Counted from the first letter of the stretch, positions 15,656 to 25,679 are shown. The stretch: 64,000 bases of DNA from Collimonas arenae (GCF_000786695.1 NZ_CP009962.1:4340001-4404000); one strand, 5' to 3'. A program made the numbers and translations. The notes: generated from the letters alone by a model not told the origin.

Positions 15656-17616
15656 GTTACCGCTTTTACTCCACCGATGGCATCACCGGCCTGCCACGGC
15701 GCATGGGCCGCGCTTTGCGCGATCTGTTTGTCCGCGATGGCTATCAGAAGCACGAGCACAAGGTCGATGTCATTGACGAGATCTGGACTGAAGACCAATT
15801 GCTGCCGCTCGATGCCTCCGATGGCGCGATCTACCGCGCAGCCGACAGCGCCGCCCGCGAGTGCTATCAGCTCTGCGCCGACCTGCAATCGCTGGACGCG
15901 ATAGTGTCAGCCATACGCGTGGTCTGTGATCGCCTGCAAGTGCCACCGCCGGCAGGCAAAGAAGAGGTCGAGATCATCCGTCGCGCCGTGGATAAGGCGT
16001 GGTGGCATCGCGGCATCCGCAAGGCGCATGCGCGCCGCTGCGAGCATATGGCGATACGTCTGGGCTTCACCCACTACCGAGCTGGCCCCTACGTCAGCAA
16101 CGAAACGGCTTATCGCCAGCGGCGCCGCAATACGCAGAATGCCAAGTTGCTGGCCTCCATCGAATTGCAGAACGAGAAGGGCCAGGTCTACAGCCTGGAA
16201 GCGCTGGCCGCATTGGGGACAGCCAACAAATCAATCCGCAAGGGCGAGTTGATGACGCGCATCCGCGGCTTCGAGGAAATTGCCTTTGATCTGGGCCACG
16301 TCGGCGTCTTCGCCACCATTACAGCACCGTCGAAGTACCACGCCGTATTGAGCAAGAGCGGCCAGGCGAATCCCAAGTACATCGAATTTGGGGAACCTAC
16401 GCCACGCGATGCCCAGGCATACCTGTGCGACGTGTGGAAGTGCATACGCTCCAAGCTGCATCGAGATGGTATTCATGCCTATGGCTTTCGCATCGCCGAA
16501 CCGCACCACGATGGTTGCCCGCATTGGCACATGCTGATGTTTGTGCCGCCAGAGCACCAGGAACGCTACGAGGCGGTCATTACTGCCTATGCGCTGCTGG
16601 AAGATGGTAACGAGCGCGGCGCAGAAAAGAACCGCGTGAAACTGGTACGCATTGAAGCCGGTAAAGGCACTGCTGCCGGCTACATCATCAAGTACGTGTC
16701 CAAAAACGTCGATGGTGAAAACCTCAATGAGCACTATGTGATCGAAGACGGCCGCAATCACATTGTGGCCGAGGATCTGGTCGGCGACGAATTGATCACG
16801 CCGAGCCAGCGCGTGTGCTATTGGGCGCAGACCTGGGGCATCCGGCAATTTCAGCAAGTCGGCGGCGCACCTATCGGCCCATGGCGCGAATTGCGGCGGG
16901 TCAAGAGTGAAGTGCTGATCCATGCGCCCGAGGCAGTTAAAGCGGCGTGGGACGCTGCACAGAGTATCAAGGCCACCGAGGTCAACATTGTGGACGGCAA
17001 GCGCGTCGAGATCGTCAAGACCATTAAGCAAGCCTCTTTCCGCGACTACCTGCGGGCACAGGGCGGTCCCTTGGTCGGACGTAAGGGCATCGTCAAGATC
17101 GCCAAGCGCACCACCATTGTAGAAGGCAAATACGCGACCTATGAGACAGAGAAGCCATGCGGGATCTATCACGCATGGAATCCGAACGCGGTGTATGAAT
17201 CGGTCCGTTATCAGTGGGCCGTTGTCGGCGCCACGCGTGCTGTTGCCTTTGACGTACCTTGGACTGGTGTAAATAACTGTACGCATAAATCGAAGAAAAG
17301 GATTTCCACTTCGGTTTTAACGCTGGAAGAATCGGCAGCCATTGCCGTCCGGCTTGCCAAATTCATCGAAAAGAATCCGCAACCCGCTTATCAGCCGACC
17401 GACTGGTCCGCTATCGAGAAAAAATCCAAGGATCTGGAGCGGGAAACCAAGGATTTCGCGGACGCCAGCAACGGCGAACGGGAACGCATGGGCAAGCTGG
17501 AGACAGCCGCATACGACAACAACGACATGACAGCCAGGAAACGTCTGGTTGCGATCTGGGCCGCGCTCCACGCTTGCCCTTATCCACGAATTTTTATGAC
17601 TGAAAGCGACTTGTGA
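15652..17616 (+). CDS. phage replication endonuclease gpA (rolling circle)
   Basis: This 654-residue protein belongs to the P2 gpA family of HUH nicking enzymes, which nick the phage origin and attach to the 5' end to start rolling-circle replication. The HUH metal-binding motif is H291-W-H293 within EPHHDGCPHWHMLMF. Two candidate catalytic tyrosines are Y344 and Y348 (YIIKY), the paired-tyrosine arrangement of this family. In P2 the origin lies inside the A gene, so it may do so here. The gene is intact. Confidence 0.93.
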   Translation: MSYRFYSTDGITGLPRRMGRALRDLFVRDGYQKHEHKVDVIDEIWTEDQLLPLDASDGAIYRAADSAARECYQLCADLQSLDAIVSAIRVVCDRLQVPPPAGKEEVEIIRRAVDKAWWHRGIRKAHARRCEHMAIRLGFTHYRAGPYVSNETAYRQRRRNTQNAKLLASIELQNEKGQVYSLEALAALGTANKSIRKGELMTRIRGFEEIAFDLGHVGVFATITAPSKYHAVLSKSGQANPKYIEFGEPTPRDAQAYLCDVWKCIRSKLHRDGIHAYGFRIAEPHHDGCPHWHMLMFVPPEHQERYEAVITAYALLEDGNERGAEKNRVKLVRIEAGKGTAAGYIIKYVSKNVDGENLNEHYVIEDGRNHIVAEDLVGDELITPSQRVCYWAQTWGIRQFQQVGGAPIGPWRELRRVKSEVLIHAPEAVKAAWDAAQSIKATEVNIVDGKRVEIVKTIKQASFRDYLRAQGGPLVGRKGIVKIAKRTTIVEGKYATYETEKPCGIYHAWNPNAVYESVRYQWAVVGATRAVAFDVPWTGVNNCTHKSKKRISTSVLTLEESAAIAVRLAKFIEKNPQPAYQPTDWSAIEKKSKDLERETKDFADASNGERERMGKLETAAYDNNDMTARKRLVAIWAALHACPYPRIFMTESDL

Positions 17617-18239
17617 AGATGCTCAACGAAATACAAATGGCCCCCGTAGCGGTTCTCTTCGCTAGAGCAGACAGCATCTATAAATCAATTTCCGGCTGTG
17701 ACGTGTGGGACATCGAACGCGATGCACTGAGCTGGCCTGGCGGCGCGCCCGTTATTGCTCATCCTCCATGTCGAGCATGGGGACGGCTGCGCCATATGGC
17801 AAAGCCTAGAGCCGGTGAGAAGGAATTGGCACTTTGGGCAGTTGACCAGGTGCGCGCCTTTGGAGGCGTACTAGAACATCCGACCGGTTCGCGATTATGG
17901 CTAGAAAAACCCCTTCCCGAGCCAGGCAAACAGGACAAATTCGGCGGCTGGACATTACCAATACACCAGCATTGGTTCGGCCATAGGGCAGAAAAATCGA
18001 CACTGCTCTATATCTGCGGATGTACGCCGGCTCAAATCCCCGATCTGCCTCTCGTTCTCGGTGAAGCGCAATTCGTCGTCGACACAAGCGGGCGACGGCG
18101 GGACGGCTCTCGGTGCAAAACAAAAAGAGAGATTACCAAGGCCGAAAGAGAGCAAACACCATTTGAGCTTGCGACTTGGTTGTGTGAACTAGCAAAGCGC
18201 TGCTCTAGCCAACAAAAATTTAACATTATTCCTAACTAG
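17613..18239 (+). CDS. conserved phage protein with HPPC motif
   Basis: The GTG at 17613 overlaps the gpA stop; ATG at 17619 is also possible. The 208-residue protein contains H50-P-P-C53-R-A-W-G57, which resembles the Pro-Cys loop of cytosine C5 methyltransferases. The SAM-binding and target-recognition parts of those enzymes are not evident. Later blocks are LEHPTGSRLW and PIHQHWFGHRAEKSTLLYICG. Proteins of this type are common beside phage replication genes; I leave function open. Confidence 0.6.
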   Translation: MKMLNEIQMAPVAVLFARADSIYKSISGCDVWDIERDALSWPGGAPVIAHPPCRAWGRLRHMAKPRAGEKELALWAVDQVRAFGGVLEHPTGSRLWLEKPLPEPGKQDKFGGWTLPIHQHWFGHRAEKSTLLYICGCTPAQIPDLPLVLGEAQFVVDTSGRRRDGSRCKTKREITKAEREQTPFELATWLCELAKRCSSQQKFNIIPN

Positions 18240-18247
18240 GACGACCT

Positions 18248-18436
18248 ATGAAAATACTCATGCATCAATGCTTGAACCTATTGCTGCTGGCCTCCGTCGT
18301 CGGCATCGAACAGGTTACGGGGCGGCTCCTCCAAAGTGTCAATATCCGCTTTCGGCGCGTGATGTCATTCGCGCTGGCGTTACTGATTTTCGCCGTGCTG
18401 CTGGTCGGATTGATCCTGGGAGCCTTCCATGATTAA
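18248..18436 (+). CDS. small two-helix membrane protein
   Basis: This 62-residue protein has a hydrophobic N-terminus (CLNLLLLASVVGIEQV) and a second strong helix (MSFALALLIFAVLLVGLIL), separated by a basic loop. It starts nine bases after the previous stop and overlaps the next gene by eight bases. It could be an exclusion or regulatory membrane protein; no family is recognised. Confidence 0.55.
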   Translation: MKILMHQCLNLLLLASVVGIEQVTGRLLQSVNIRFRRVMSFALALLIFAVLLVGLILGAFHD

Positions 18437-18713
18437 GGCAGATCAAGCCAGGCTCGTCGCAGTACATGACAGAGTCACATTCGACAGCGATGAAGGTATC
18501 CAGGCTGGCTACGTCAATGGCATGCGCCGGGATGTGGGTAACGGCGAAATGCACGCCTGGGTCGAAATCGACCATCAGTGGCCAGGCGTCTTCCGCGCCG
18601 TACCTGTGGCGGCCATCCTGACTTCTGAGCATGTCGGGCCACCTTCGACCGCTTGGTTCGCGATTGATTGGGTCGATGGATGCGTACCAGTTATCGCCAC
18701 GCTATCCGTATGA
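18429..18713 (+). CDS. phage hypothetical protein, 94 aa
   Basis: This is a beta-rich small protein (LVAVHDRVTFDSDEGIQAGY, WVEIDHQWPGVF). It overlaps both neighbours: eight bases with the previous gene and ATGA coupling with the DUF4224 gene. It is a tight member of the early operon. Function is unknown. Confidence 0.6.
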   Translation: MIKADQARLVAVHDRVTFDSDEGIQAGYVNGMRRDVGNGEMHAWVEIDHQWPGVFRAVPVAAILTSEHVGPPSTAWFAIDWVDGCVPVIATLSV

Positions 18714-18943
18714 GCATGTTTCTCGGCACAGCAGAGCTAACTGCTTTGACAAATAGAAAACGTAACCATGCTCAACGTGCAGTCATGAACGCTCTCGGAA
18801 TTCAACACAAGGTGCGACCAGATGGAAGCCTTGCAGTCCTTAGAGCACACGTAGAAAAGGAATTCGGATTGTCGACTACCACAACAAATGAGAAAAAAAT
18901 TCGTGAACCAAACTGGGGAGCATTAAATGCCACGCGCTCGTAA
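18710..18943 (+). CDS. DUF4224-type protein upstream of integrase
   Basis: From the ATG overlapping the previous stop (18710-18713) it encodes 77 residues beginning MSMFLGTAELTALTNRKR. The TELxxLTxRKRxxAQ-x-LN-LGI pattern followed by RPDGS is the DUF4224 signature. These proteins are regularly encoded just before phage integrases and may act in site-specific recombination or its control. It overlaps the integrase start by 17 bases. Confidence 0.8.
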   Translation: MSMFLGTAELTALTNRKRNHAQRAVMNALGIQHKVRPDGSLAVLRAHVEKEFGLSTTTTNEKKIREPNWGALNATRS

Positions 18944-19979
18944 TCCAGAAAATCGGGGATTGCCCGCTCGTTGGCGCTTTACCCATGGCGCTTATTATTA
19001 CCAAGTGCCACCTGGACAGGAAACGGCGTGGGATGGAAAGCGAACATTTAAGTTGGGTTCAAAATTGCCGGAGGCCTACAAGGTTTGGGCGGAACGCATC
19101 GGAGTCATCGAAAACGCCAGCTCCATTGGCGCGCTTCTGGACCGTTACATGCTAGAAGTCGTCCCTCGCAAAGGGGTAACGACGCAAGCGCACAATAAGG
19201 TCGCGGTCAGGCCGCTGCGCGCTGTATTTGCAGACACTGCCCTGCTCGATCTAAAGCCACGCCACGTCTATCAATATATCGAAAGGCGTGCCGCCAAAAT
19301 ATCAGCTCGTCGTGAAATAGAACTACTTTCGCATGCGTTTACAAAGGCCGTCGAATGGGGATACATCGACCGGCATCCATTCAAAGGCGAAGTACGCTTT
19401 GAAGGGGAAAAAGCGCGAACGCGCTATGTTGAAGATTGGGAGGTGATCGAATGTCTTGCCCTTACGTCAAAACGGAAAACTGGCAGCGTCTTGGCAGTCC
19501 AGGCCTACATTCGTTTGAAGCTGCTTACTGGCATGCGCCGCGGAGATCTACTTCGACTAACATTACCAGACCTACAGGAAGACGGTATTCACGTAACGCC
19601 GCACAAAACATTAAACAGTACTGGCAAGCGATTAATTATTGGCTGGTCTGAAGAGGTACGAGAAGCCATAGAAATGGCAATCGCCGCACGCCCGGCAAAA
19701 ATATCACCGTATATTTTCTGCAACAGATCGGGTAAATGTTACTTCAACGAAAAAACCGGACGTGCGGGTGGTTGGGATTCAATGTGGAGTGGATTTAGTG
19801 CACGCGTCCTGGACGAAACCAAAGTTCAGCAAAAATTTACGGAACACGATTTGCGGGCAAAGTGCGCAAGTGACGCCTCAAGCCTTGAACACGCTAGGGC
19901 GCTGCTGGCTCATGCCGATAGCCGACTTACCGACCGTGTCTATCGTAGAAAGCCTGAATTCGTCGCGCCACTTCGGTAA
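18927..19979 (+). CDS. int: tyrosine-family phage integrase
   Basis: This 350-residue tyrosine recombinase integrates and excises the prophage. Catalytic residues visible are R204 (TGMRRGDLL), H307-D-L-R310, H329 (LLAHADS) and the nucleophile Y339 (DRVYRRK). The N-terminal part (1-60) with a WRFTHGAYYYQVP block is the arm-binding region seen in P2/186-like integrases. It points toward a tRNA-Ser gene 81 bp away, as expected for int beside its attachment site. Confidence 0.93.
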   Translation: MPRARNPENRGLPARWRFTHGAYYYQVPPGQETAWDGKRTFKLGSKLPEAYKVWAERIGVIENASSIGALLDRYMLEVVPRKGVTTQAHNKVAVRPLRAVFADTALLDLKPRHVYQYIERRAAKISARREIELLSHAFTKAVEWGYIDRHPFKGEVRFEGEKARTRYVEDWEVIECLALTSKRKTGSVLAVQAYIRLKLLTGMRRGDLLRLTLPDLQEDGIHVTPHKTLNSTGKRLIIGWSEEVREAIEMAIAARPAKISPYIFCNRSGKCYFNEKTGRAGGWDSMWSGFSARVLDETKVQQKFTEHDLRAKCASDASSLEHARALLAHADSRLTDRVYRRKPEFVAPLR

Positions 19980-19982
19980 CGT

Positions 19983-20021
19983 ATACAGGATTTAATAGTA
20001 CAACCTGTATCTATAGTACAA
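19983..20021. repeat. paired repeats between integrase and tRNA-Ser, possible integrase binding sites
   Basis: ATACAGG (19983-19989) and CCTGTAT (20004-20010) form an inverted repeat. ATAGTACAA occurs directly repeated at 19995-20003 and 20013-20021. The interleaved repeats in the 81-bp int-tRNA gap resemble arm-type or core binding sites of an integrase. Confidence 0.45.
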
Positions 20022-20024
20022 ATG

Positions 20025-20050
20025 AAAAGGCCTCCCGCTCGGGAGGCCTT
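20025..20050 (-). terminator. rho-independent terminator of tRNA-Ser
   Basis: AAGGCCTCCC (20027-20036) and GGGAGGCCTT (20041-20050) form a ten-pair stem with a GCTC loop. On the minus strand it is followed by a short T run, directly downstream of the tRNA. It may also stop reading from the integrase side. Confidence 0.8.
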
Positions 20051-20059
20051 ATAAACACT

Positions 20060-20150
20060 TGGCGGAGAGAGGGGGATTCGAACCCCCGATAGGCTATGAA
20101 CCTATACACGCTTTCCAGGCGTGCGACTTCAACCACTCATCCATCTCTCC
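20060..20150 (-). tRNA. tRNA-Ser (anticodon GGA), probable prophage attachment site
   Basis: This 91-nt gene on the minus strand has a GGAGAGA acceptor stem, a long variable arm as in type II tRNAs, anticodon GGA in the loop CTGGAAA, a GGTTCGAATCC T-arm and an encoded CCA at 20060-20062. Its 3' end faces the prophage integrase, so the attachment core probably lies in the 3' half of this gene. The tRNA is complete. Confidence 0.95.
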
Positions 20151-20198
20151 TGCTTGTACAACAGCGCTTCGTGCAATTTGAATTTCACGAAGCCGCGT

Positions 20199-20204
20199 AT
20201 TATA
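20199..20204 (-). promoter_or_regulatory. -10 box of tRNA-Ser promoter
   Basis: On the minus strand TATAAT lies about 49 bases before the tRNA 5' end. No good -35 hexamer stands at 17 bp; stable RNA promoters often compensate by other elements. Confidence 0.5.
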
Positions 20205-20343
20205 GCAACAAATCGGCAGGAAATCGAAGTTTCTGTTTCAAGCAGTCAATTTCTCTGAATCCATCGATAAAATGCAGCTTTATCCTGCAACTCCCGCCAA
20301 CTTCCCTATTTTTCCTGATATCAAGAAACTACCGCGCAAGAAA

Positions 20344-22326
20344 TTATTGCGCTTCCTTGAGCTGATCGAGGATGGCCGGGTTTTCCAGGGTGGAAATGTC
20401 CTGGGTAATCTCCTCCCCTTTTGCCAGGACGCGCAACAAGCGCCGCATGATCTTGCCGGAACGGGTTTTCGGCAGGTTGTCGCCGAAGCGGATTTCGCGC
20501 GGTTTGGCGATCGGGCCGATCTCCTTGGCGACCCAGTCGCGCAGCTCCTTGGCGATTTGCTTGGCTTCGTCGCCAGTGGGGCGGCTGCGTTTGAGGACGA
20601 CGAAGGCGCAAATGGCTTCGCCGGTGGTGTCGTCCGGCTTGCCGACAACTGCGGCTTCGGCCACTATCGGATTGGCAACCAGCGCCGATTCGATTTCCAT
20701 GGTGCCCATGCGGTGGCCGGAGACGTTCAGCACATCGTCGATGCGGCCGGTGATGGTGAAATAACCTGTGTCTTTGTTGCGGATGGCGCCATCGCCGGCG
20801 AGATACAGCTTGCCGCCAAATTCGGGCGGGAAGTAGGCGCTCTTGAAGCGTTCCGGATTGTTCCAGATGGCGCGGATCATGGATGGCCAAGGACGCTTGA
20901 CAACCAGGATGCCGCCGTGGCCGTCCGGTAGTTCGTGCCCTGCTTCATCGACGATCACAGCCTGGATGCCTGGCAGCGGCAAAGTGCATGAACCCGGCAC
21001 CAGTGGGGTTGCGCCCGGCAGCGGCGAAATCATGTGGCCGCCGGTTTCGGTTTGCCAGAAGGTATCGACGATCGGGCAACGTTCGCCGCCGATATGCTTG
21101 TGATACCACATCCAGGCTTCCGGATTGATGGGTTCGCCGACTGAGCCGAGCAGGCGCAATGACGACAGATCGTATTTGGATGGATGGATATTCTGGTCGG
21201 CGTCGGCAGCCTTGATCAGGGAGCGGATCGCAGTTGGCGCGGTGTAGAAAATCGTGGCCTTGTGCCGTTGCACCATATCCCAGAAGCGTCCTGCATTTGG
21301 GAAAGTCGGCACGCCTTCAAAAATGATTTGCGTGGCGCCGACTGCGGTCGGACCATAGGCGATGTAGGTGTGGCCGGTGATCCAGCCGATGTCGGCGGTG
21401 CACCAGTAGACATCGTCGGGCTTGATGTCGAATACCCACTTCATGGTCAGCGCAGCCCACAGCAAATAGCCGCCGGACGAGTGCTGCACGCCCTTCGGTG
21501 TGCCGGTGGAGCCGGAGGTATACAAGATGAACAGCGGATGCTCGGCGTCAACCCATTCCGGCTCGCACGTGTCGGCTTGCGATGCGACCAGTTCGTGCAG
21601 CCAGAGATCGCGGCCGGAGACAAAATTGATGTCGCCGCCGGTGCGCTTGTAGACCACTACGTTTTTAATAGTGTCGCAACCGCCCAGCGCCAGTGCTTCG
21701 TCGACGATAGATTTCAACGGGAGGCGTTTGCCGCCACGCGCCTGTTCATCTGCAGTAAGCACGGCGACTGCGCCGGCATCGATGATGCGCTCTTGTAGCG
21801 ATTTGGCGGAGAAACCGCCGAACACCACCGAATGGGTGGCGCCGATGCGGGCGCAGGCTTGCATGGCGACGACGCCTTCGACTGACATCGGCATGTAGAT
21901 GACGACGCGGTCGCCCTTCTTGATGCCCAGCGATTTGAGGCCGTTGGCGAACTGGCAGACTTTTTTGTGCAGTTCCCGATAGGTGACTCTGGTGACGTCG
22001 CCGCCATCGGTTTCGAAGATGACCGCGACTTTGTCGGCATTACCGTTTTGCAAATGCACATCGAGACAGTTGTAGGAGACGTTCAACTTGCCGTCATCGA
22101 ACCATTTGTAGAAAGGCGCGTTTGATTCATCCAGCACCTTGGTGAATGGCTTGTGCCATTGCACGTGTTCACGGGCCAGGCGGCCCCAAAAGCCCTCATA
22201 GTCCTGCTCGGCCTCGGCTACCAGCGCGCTGTAGGCGTCCATGCCGGAGATTGCGGCGGTCTTGGCAAATTCTGCCGGGGTGGGGAAAACGCGGGTTTCC
22301 TGCGAAAAGGTTTCGATGTTGGCCAT
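20344..22326 (-). CDS. acs: acetyl-CoA synthetase (AMP-forming)
   Basis: This 660-residue cytoplasmic enzyme activates acetate with ATP and CoA. The adenylate-binding loop [11 protein letters not shown] is at 269-279. The catalytic lysine, the usual target of reversible acetylation by Pat-type enzymes, is K625 in [11 protein letters not shown]. Length and the [13 protein letters not shown] motif ([11 protein letters not shown]) fit Acs rather than longer propionyl-CoA synthetase. It is transcribed alone, with no obvious operon partner, towards the tRNA-Ser gene. Confidence 0.96.
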   Translation of the reverse strand: MANIETFSQETRVFPTPAEFAKTAAISGMDAYSALVAEAEQDYEGFWGRLAREHVQWHKPFTKVLDESNAPFYKWFDDGKLNVSYNCLDVHLQNGNADKVAVIFETDGGDVTRVTYRELHKKVCQFANGLKSLGIKKGDRVVIYMPMSVEGVVAMQACARIGATHSVVFGGFSAKSLQERIIDAGAVAVLTADEQARGGKRLPLKSIVDEALALGGCDTIKNVVVYKRTGGDINFVSGRDLWLHELVASQADTCEPEWVDAEHPLFILYTSGSTGTPKGVQHSSGGYLLWAALTMKWVFDIKPDDVYWCTADIGWITGHTYIAYGPTAVGATQIIFEGVPTFPNAGRFWDMVQRHKATIFYTAPTAIRSLIKAADADQNIHPSKYDLSSLRLLGSVGEPINPEAWMWYHKHIGGERCPIVDTFWQTETGGHMISPLPGATPLVPGSCTLPLPGIQAVIVDEAGHELPDGHGGILVVKRPWPSMIRAIWNNPERFKSAYFPPEFGGKLYLAGDGAIRNKDTGYFTITGRIDDVLNVSGHRMGTMEIESALVANPIVAEAAVVGKPDDTTGEAICAFVVLKRSRPTGDEAKQIAKELRDWVAKEIGPIAKPREIRFGDNLPKTRSGKIMRRLLRVLAKGEEITQDISTLENPAILDQLKEAQ

Positions 22327-22484
22327 GCCAGTCTCCTGCTTTTAATAGTTGCGGGTAAAAATATACGTTTTCACTTACTCGGTCCTTACATGCCGACCGG
22401 TCCCAGTTTTGCTGCTAGCGCTACCAGCGCGCTGCAATCAGCTATCATCGCATATTCGGCTCAATTCATCATCGCGCGGCGCAC

Positions 22485-23384
22485 ATGCATTCCACAAAAT
22501 CCCACACCCGGTCTTACGTCTATCTGGCTCTGGCCATGATGCTGGTCGGCGCCAATATCGGTTTCGGCAAGGCGATTATCGGTGTGATGCCGGTGGTAGT
22601 GTTCGGCCTGCTGCGCTTCGTGATTGCGGTGATTGTCATGGCGCCGCAATTTTTCAAAGGGGCGCCGCGCATGGCGGGGCATGAATGGCTGACACTGTTC
22701 GGCCAGGCATTCTTCGGCACCTTTCTGTTCACGCTGTGCATGCTGTATGGCGTGCAGCACACGACGGCGACTGCGGCTGGCGTGATTACCAGTACCTTGC
22801 CGGCGGCAGTGGCGATCCTGTCGCGCCTGATCCTGAAAGAAAGACTGCAACCGCGCACGCTGGCCTCTATCCTGCTGGCGATCGCCGGCATTGCCGTGCT
22901 TAACCTGAGCAAGGCCGATGACGGCGATACCTCCGTGATCGGCAACCTGTTCGTGATGGCGGCGGTGATCTGCGAAGCCACCTACGTGGTGTTGTCCAAG
23001 CGCCTGACGCAAACCCTGTCGCCGATGCGGATTACCGCTTATAGCCATCTGTTCGGCTTGCTGCTGATGCTACCGTTTGGCGTGGCCGCGGCCTGGTCTT
23101 ACGATTTCAGCCAGGTCACGGTGGGCATGTGGTCGCTGATCGTCTGGTATGCGGTGGCGGCCAGCGTGATCGCGTTCTGGCTGTGGCTGACCGGCACCAA
23201 GCACGTGCAGGCCAACGTGGCCGGTATCTTTACCGCCCTGATGCCGCTGGCTGCAGCCTTCATCGGCGTGGTGTTTTTGCATGAGAGCCTGAGCTGGGCG
23301 CACTTTGTGGCGTTGGGGCTGGTATTGACGGGAATCGCGGTGGCCAGTTGGCCGCAGGGCATGAAAGCAGTCCGGGGAGTGTAA
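22485..23384 (+). CDS. EamA/DMT-family transporter
   Basis: This 299-residue inner-membrane protein has about ten hydrophobic helices in two EamA repeats (about 12-140 and 155-290). The family exports small metabolites such as amino acids; substrate cannot be told from sequence. It is divergent from acs, with 158 bp between. Its segment GVITSTLPAAVAILS is typical of the first repeat. It probably has its own promoter. Confidence 0.85.
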   Translation: MHSTKSHTRSYVYLALAMMLVGANIGFGKAIIGVMPVVVFGLLRFVIAVIVMAPQFFKGAPRMAGHEWLTLFGQAFFGTFLFTLCMLYGVQHTTATAAGVITSTLPAAVAILSRLILKERLQPRTLASILLAIAGIAVLNLSKADDGDTSVIGNLFVMAAVICEATYVVLSKRLTQTLSPMRITAYSHLFGLLLMLPFGVAAAWSYDFSQVTVGMWSLIVWYAVAASVIAFWLWLTGTKHVQANVAGIFTALMPLAAAFIGVVFLHESLSWAHFVALGLVLTGIAVASWPQGMKAVRGV

Positions 23385-23441
23385 AATAGCGACGCCTTAT
23401 TAATCTCGGCGTAATTCCACTGCACCTCCCAAATAATACCA

Positions 23442-24050
23442 ATGAGCAATATTCAACCTTCTGTAGCCAAAAAAACCATCGGTCTCCTGCCGAACCTGAT
23501 TTTCATGAGTCGCTGGCTGCAGTTACCGCTGTATCTGGGCCTGATCCTGGCGCAGTGCGTCTACGTATTCCATTTCTGGGTTGAACTGACCGACCTGATC
23601 GGCGCTGTGTTCGGCAATGCCTCGTCGCTGGAGCATATCCTGGACGCAGTCACCATCGACGGCGCCGTGCGCCCGACCAAGCTGACCGAAGCCACCATCA
23701 TGCTGGTGGTGCTGGGCCTGATCGATGTGGTGATGATTTCCAACCTGCTGATCATGGTGATCGTCGGTGGTTATGAAACCTTTGTCTCGCGCATGAATCT
23801 GGAAAACCATCCGGACCAGCCTGAGTGGCTGTCGCACGTGAATGCATCCGTGCTGAAGGTCAAGCTGGCGATGGCGATCATCGGTATCTCCTCGATCCAT
23901 TTGCTGAAAACTTTCATCAACGCCAACTCCTACGACGTCAAGACGCTGGTCGCCCAGACCGGGATCCACATCACGTTCCTGCTGTCGGCGCTGGCGATTG
24001 CCTGGTGCGACCGCATCATGACCGCGACCCAGGCCGGACAGGATCACTAA
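23442..24050 (+). CDS. UPF0114/YqhA-family membrane protein
   Basis: This 202-residue protein has three to four membrane helices (LGLILAQCVYVFHF, TIMLVVLGLIDVVMISNLLIMVIVGGYETFVS and a C-terminal pair). The ISNLLIMVIVGGYETFVSR block is the hallmark of the UPF0114 (TIGR00645) family, including E. coli YqhA. Function is unknown. It lies 60 bp before the fumarase gene on the same strand, an arrangement I believe is common in Burkholderiales. Confidence 0.88.
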   Translation: MSNIQPSVAKKTIGLLPNLIFMSRWLQLPLYLGLILAQCVYVFHFWVELTDLIGAVFGNASSLEHILDAVTIDGAVRPTKLTEATIMLVVLGLIDVVMISNLLIMVIVGGYETFVSRMNLENHPDQPEWLSHVNASVLKVKLAMAIIGISSIHLLKTFINANSYDVKTLVAQTGIHITFLLSALAIAWCDRIMTATQAGQDH

Positions 24051-24110
24051 CCGCATGACCCGCACCACCCCTTTGCCATTTTCTTACCAAGAATCTTAAA
24101 GAGAACCGCC

Positions 24111-25667
24111 ATGACCACCCTAGCCACCCTGACCACGATCAAGCAAGACGATCTCATCGAGTCGGTAGCCGCTGCACTCCAGTACATCAGCTATTACCAT
24201 CCCGTCGACTACATCCAGCATCTGGCCCGCGCCTACGAGCAAGAACAGAATCCGGCGGCGAAAGACGCGATCGCACAGATCCTGACCAATTCGCGCATGT
24301 GCGCCGAAGGCAAGCGGCCGATCTGCCAGGACACCGGCATCGTCAACGTCTTCCTGAAGATCGGCATGGACGTGCGCTTTGAAGGCTTCAAAGGTTCGAT
24401 CACCGATGCGGTCAATGAAGGCGTGCGCCGCGGCTACCTGAACCCGGACAACATGCTGCGCGCCTCCATCGTGGCGGACCCGCAGTTCGAACGCAAGAAC
24501 ACCAAGGACAACACGCCGGCCGTCGTACATATGGAACTGGTGCCGGGCAACACGGTGGATGTACAGATCGCAGCCAAAGGCGGCGGCTCGGAAAACAAGA
24601 CCAAGTTCGTGATGCTCAATCCTTCCGATTCGCTGGTCGACTGGGTCATGAAGACCGTGCCGACCATGGGCGCCGGCTGGTGCCCGCCGGGCATGCTCGG
24701 TATCGGTATCGGCGGTACTGCGGAACGGGCGATGCTGATGGCCAAGCAAGTGTTGATGGAAGATATCGACATGTACGACTTGCTCAAGCGCGGCCCGCAA
24801 AACAAGACTGAAGAACTGCGGATCGAACTGTTCCAGAAGGTGAATGCACTGGGCATCGGCGCACAGGGCCTAGGCGGCCTGACCACTGTACTCGACGTCA
24901 AGATCATGATGCATCCAACCCATGCGGCTTCCAAACCGGTGGCGATGATCCCGAATTGCGCGGCGACCCGTCACGGCCACTTTGTACTGGACGGCTCCGG
25001 CCCTGCCTACATGGAACCGCCATCGTTGTCGGAATGGCCGGAAGTGCATTGGGTGCCGGATACCGAGAAATCGAAACGGGTTGATTTGAATACCCTGACC
25101 AAGGAAGAAGTCGCATCCTGGAAACCGGGCCAGACCTTGCTCTTGAACGGCAAGATGCTGACCGGTCGCGATGCCGCGCACAAGCGTATCCAGGAGATGC
25201 TGGCCAAGGGCGAAAAGCTGCCGGTCGATTTCACCAATCGCGTGATCTATTACGTCGGCCCGGTCGATCCTGTGCGTGATGAAGTGGTGGGACCAGCCGG
25301 CCCGACTACCGCTACCCGCATGGACAAATTCACCGACATGATGCTGGAGCAAACCGGCCTAATCTCGATGATCGGCAAATCGGAACGCGGCCCGACCGCG
25401 ATCGAATCGATCAAGAAGCACAAGTCGGCTTACCTGATGGCGGTGGGCGGCGCGGCTTACCTGGTGTCGAAAGCAATCAAGTCGGCGCAAGTGCTAGGCT
25501 TTGCCGACCTGGGTATGGAAGCGATCTACGAGTTCGATGTGAAAGACATGCCGGTAACGGTGGCGGTCGATTCCAACGGCATCTCGGTGCACAACACCGG
25601 ACCGAAGGAATGGCAGGAAAAGATTGCCCACGCAGCACTCTCCAAAATCCCGGTAACCACCCTCTGA
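24111..25667 (+). CDS. fumarate hydratase, class I (iron-sulfur)
   Basis: This 518-residue single-chain class I fumarase interconverts fumarate and malate in the TCA cycle. Cluster cysteines include C72 in PICQDTGIVNVF, the cysteine of GAGWCPPGMLG and that of IPNCAATRHGHF. The second half (about 370-510) is the Fe-S hydro-lyase beta domain, with VGPAGPTTATRMD and GPTAIESIKKHKSAYLMAVGG segments. It requires a [4Fe-4S] cluster and is oxygen-sensitive. AAAGAG precedes the ATG. Confidence 0.94.
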   Translation: MTTLATLTTIKQDDLIESVAAALQYISYYHPVDYIQHLARAYEQEQNPAAKDAIAQILTNSRMCAEGKRPICQDTGIVNVFLKIGMDVRFEGFKGSITDAVNEGVRRGYLNPDNMLRASIVADPQFERKNTKDNTPAVVHMELVPGNTVDVQIAAKGGGSENKTKFVMLNPSDSLVDWVMKTVPTMGAGWCPPGMLGIGIGGTAERAMLMAKQVLMEDIDMYDLLKRGPQNKTEELRIELFQKVNALGIGAQGLGGLTTVLDVKIMMHPTHAASKPVAMIPNCAATRHGHFVLDGSGPAYMEPPSLSEWPEVHWVPDTEKSKRVDLNTLTKEEVASWKPGQTLLLNGKMLTGRDAAHKRIQEMLAKGEKLPVDFTNRVIYYVGPVDPVRDEVVGPAGPTTATRMDKFTDMMLEQTGLISMIGKSERGPTAIESIKKHKSAYLMAVGGAAYLVSKAIKSAQVLGFADLGMEAIYEFDVKDMPVTVAVDSNGISVHNTGPKEWQEKIAHAALSKIPVTTL

Positions 25668-25679
25668 TCCGTCAATCAC

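Noticed and set aside
20280..20931. Long plus-strand frames opposite acs, and similar long opposite frames over fumarase, ribD, glyA and tolA
   Set aside because: These are codon-bias shadows of strongly supported genes; none has recognisable motifs.
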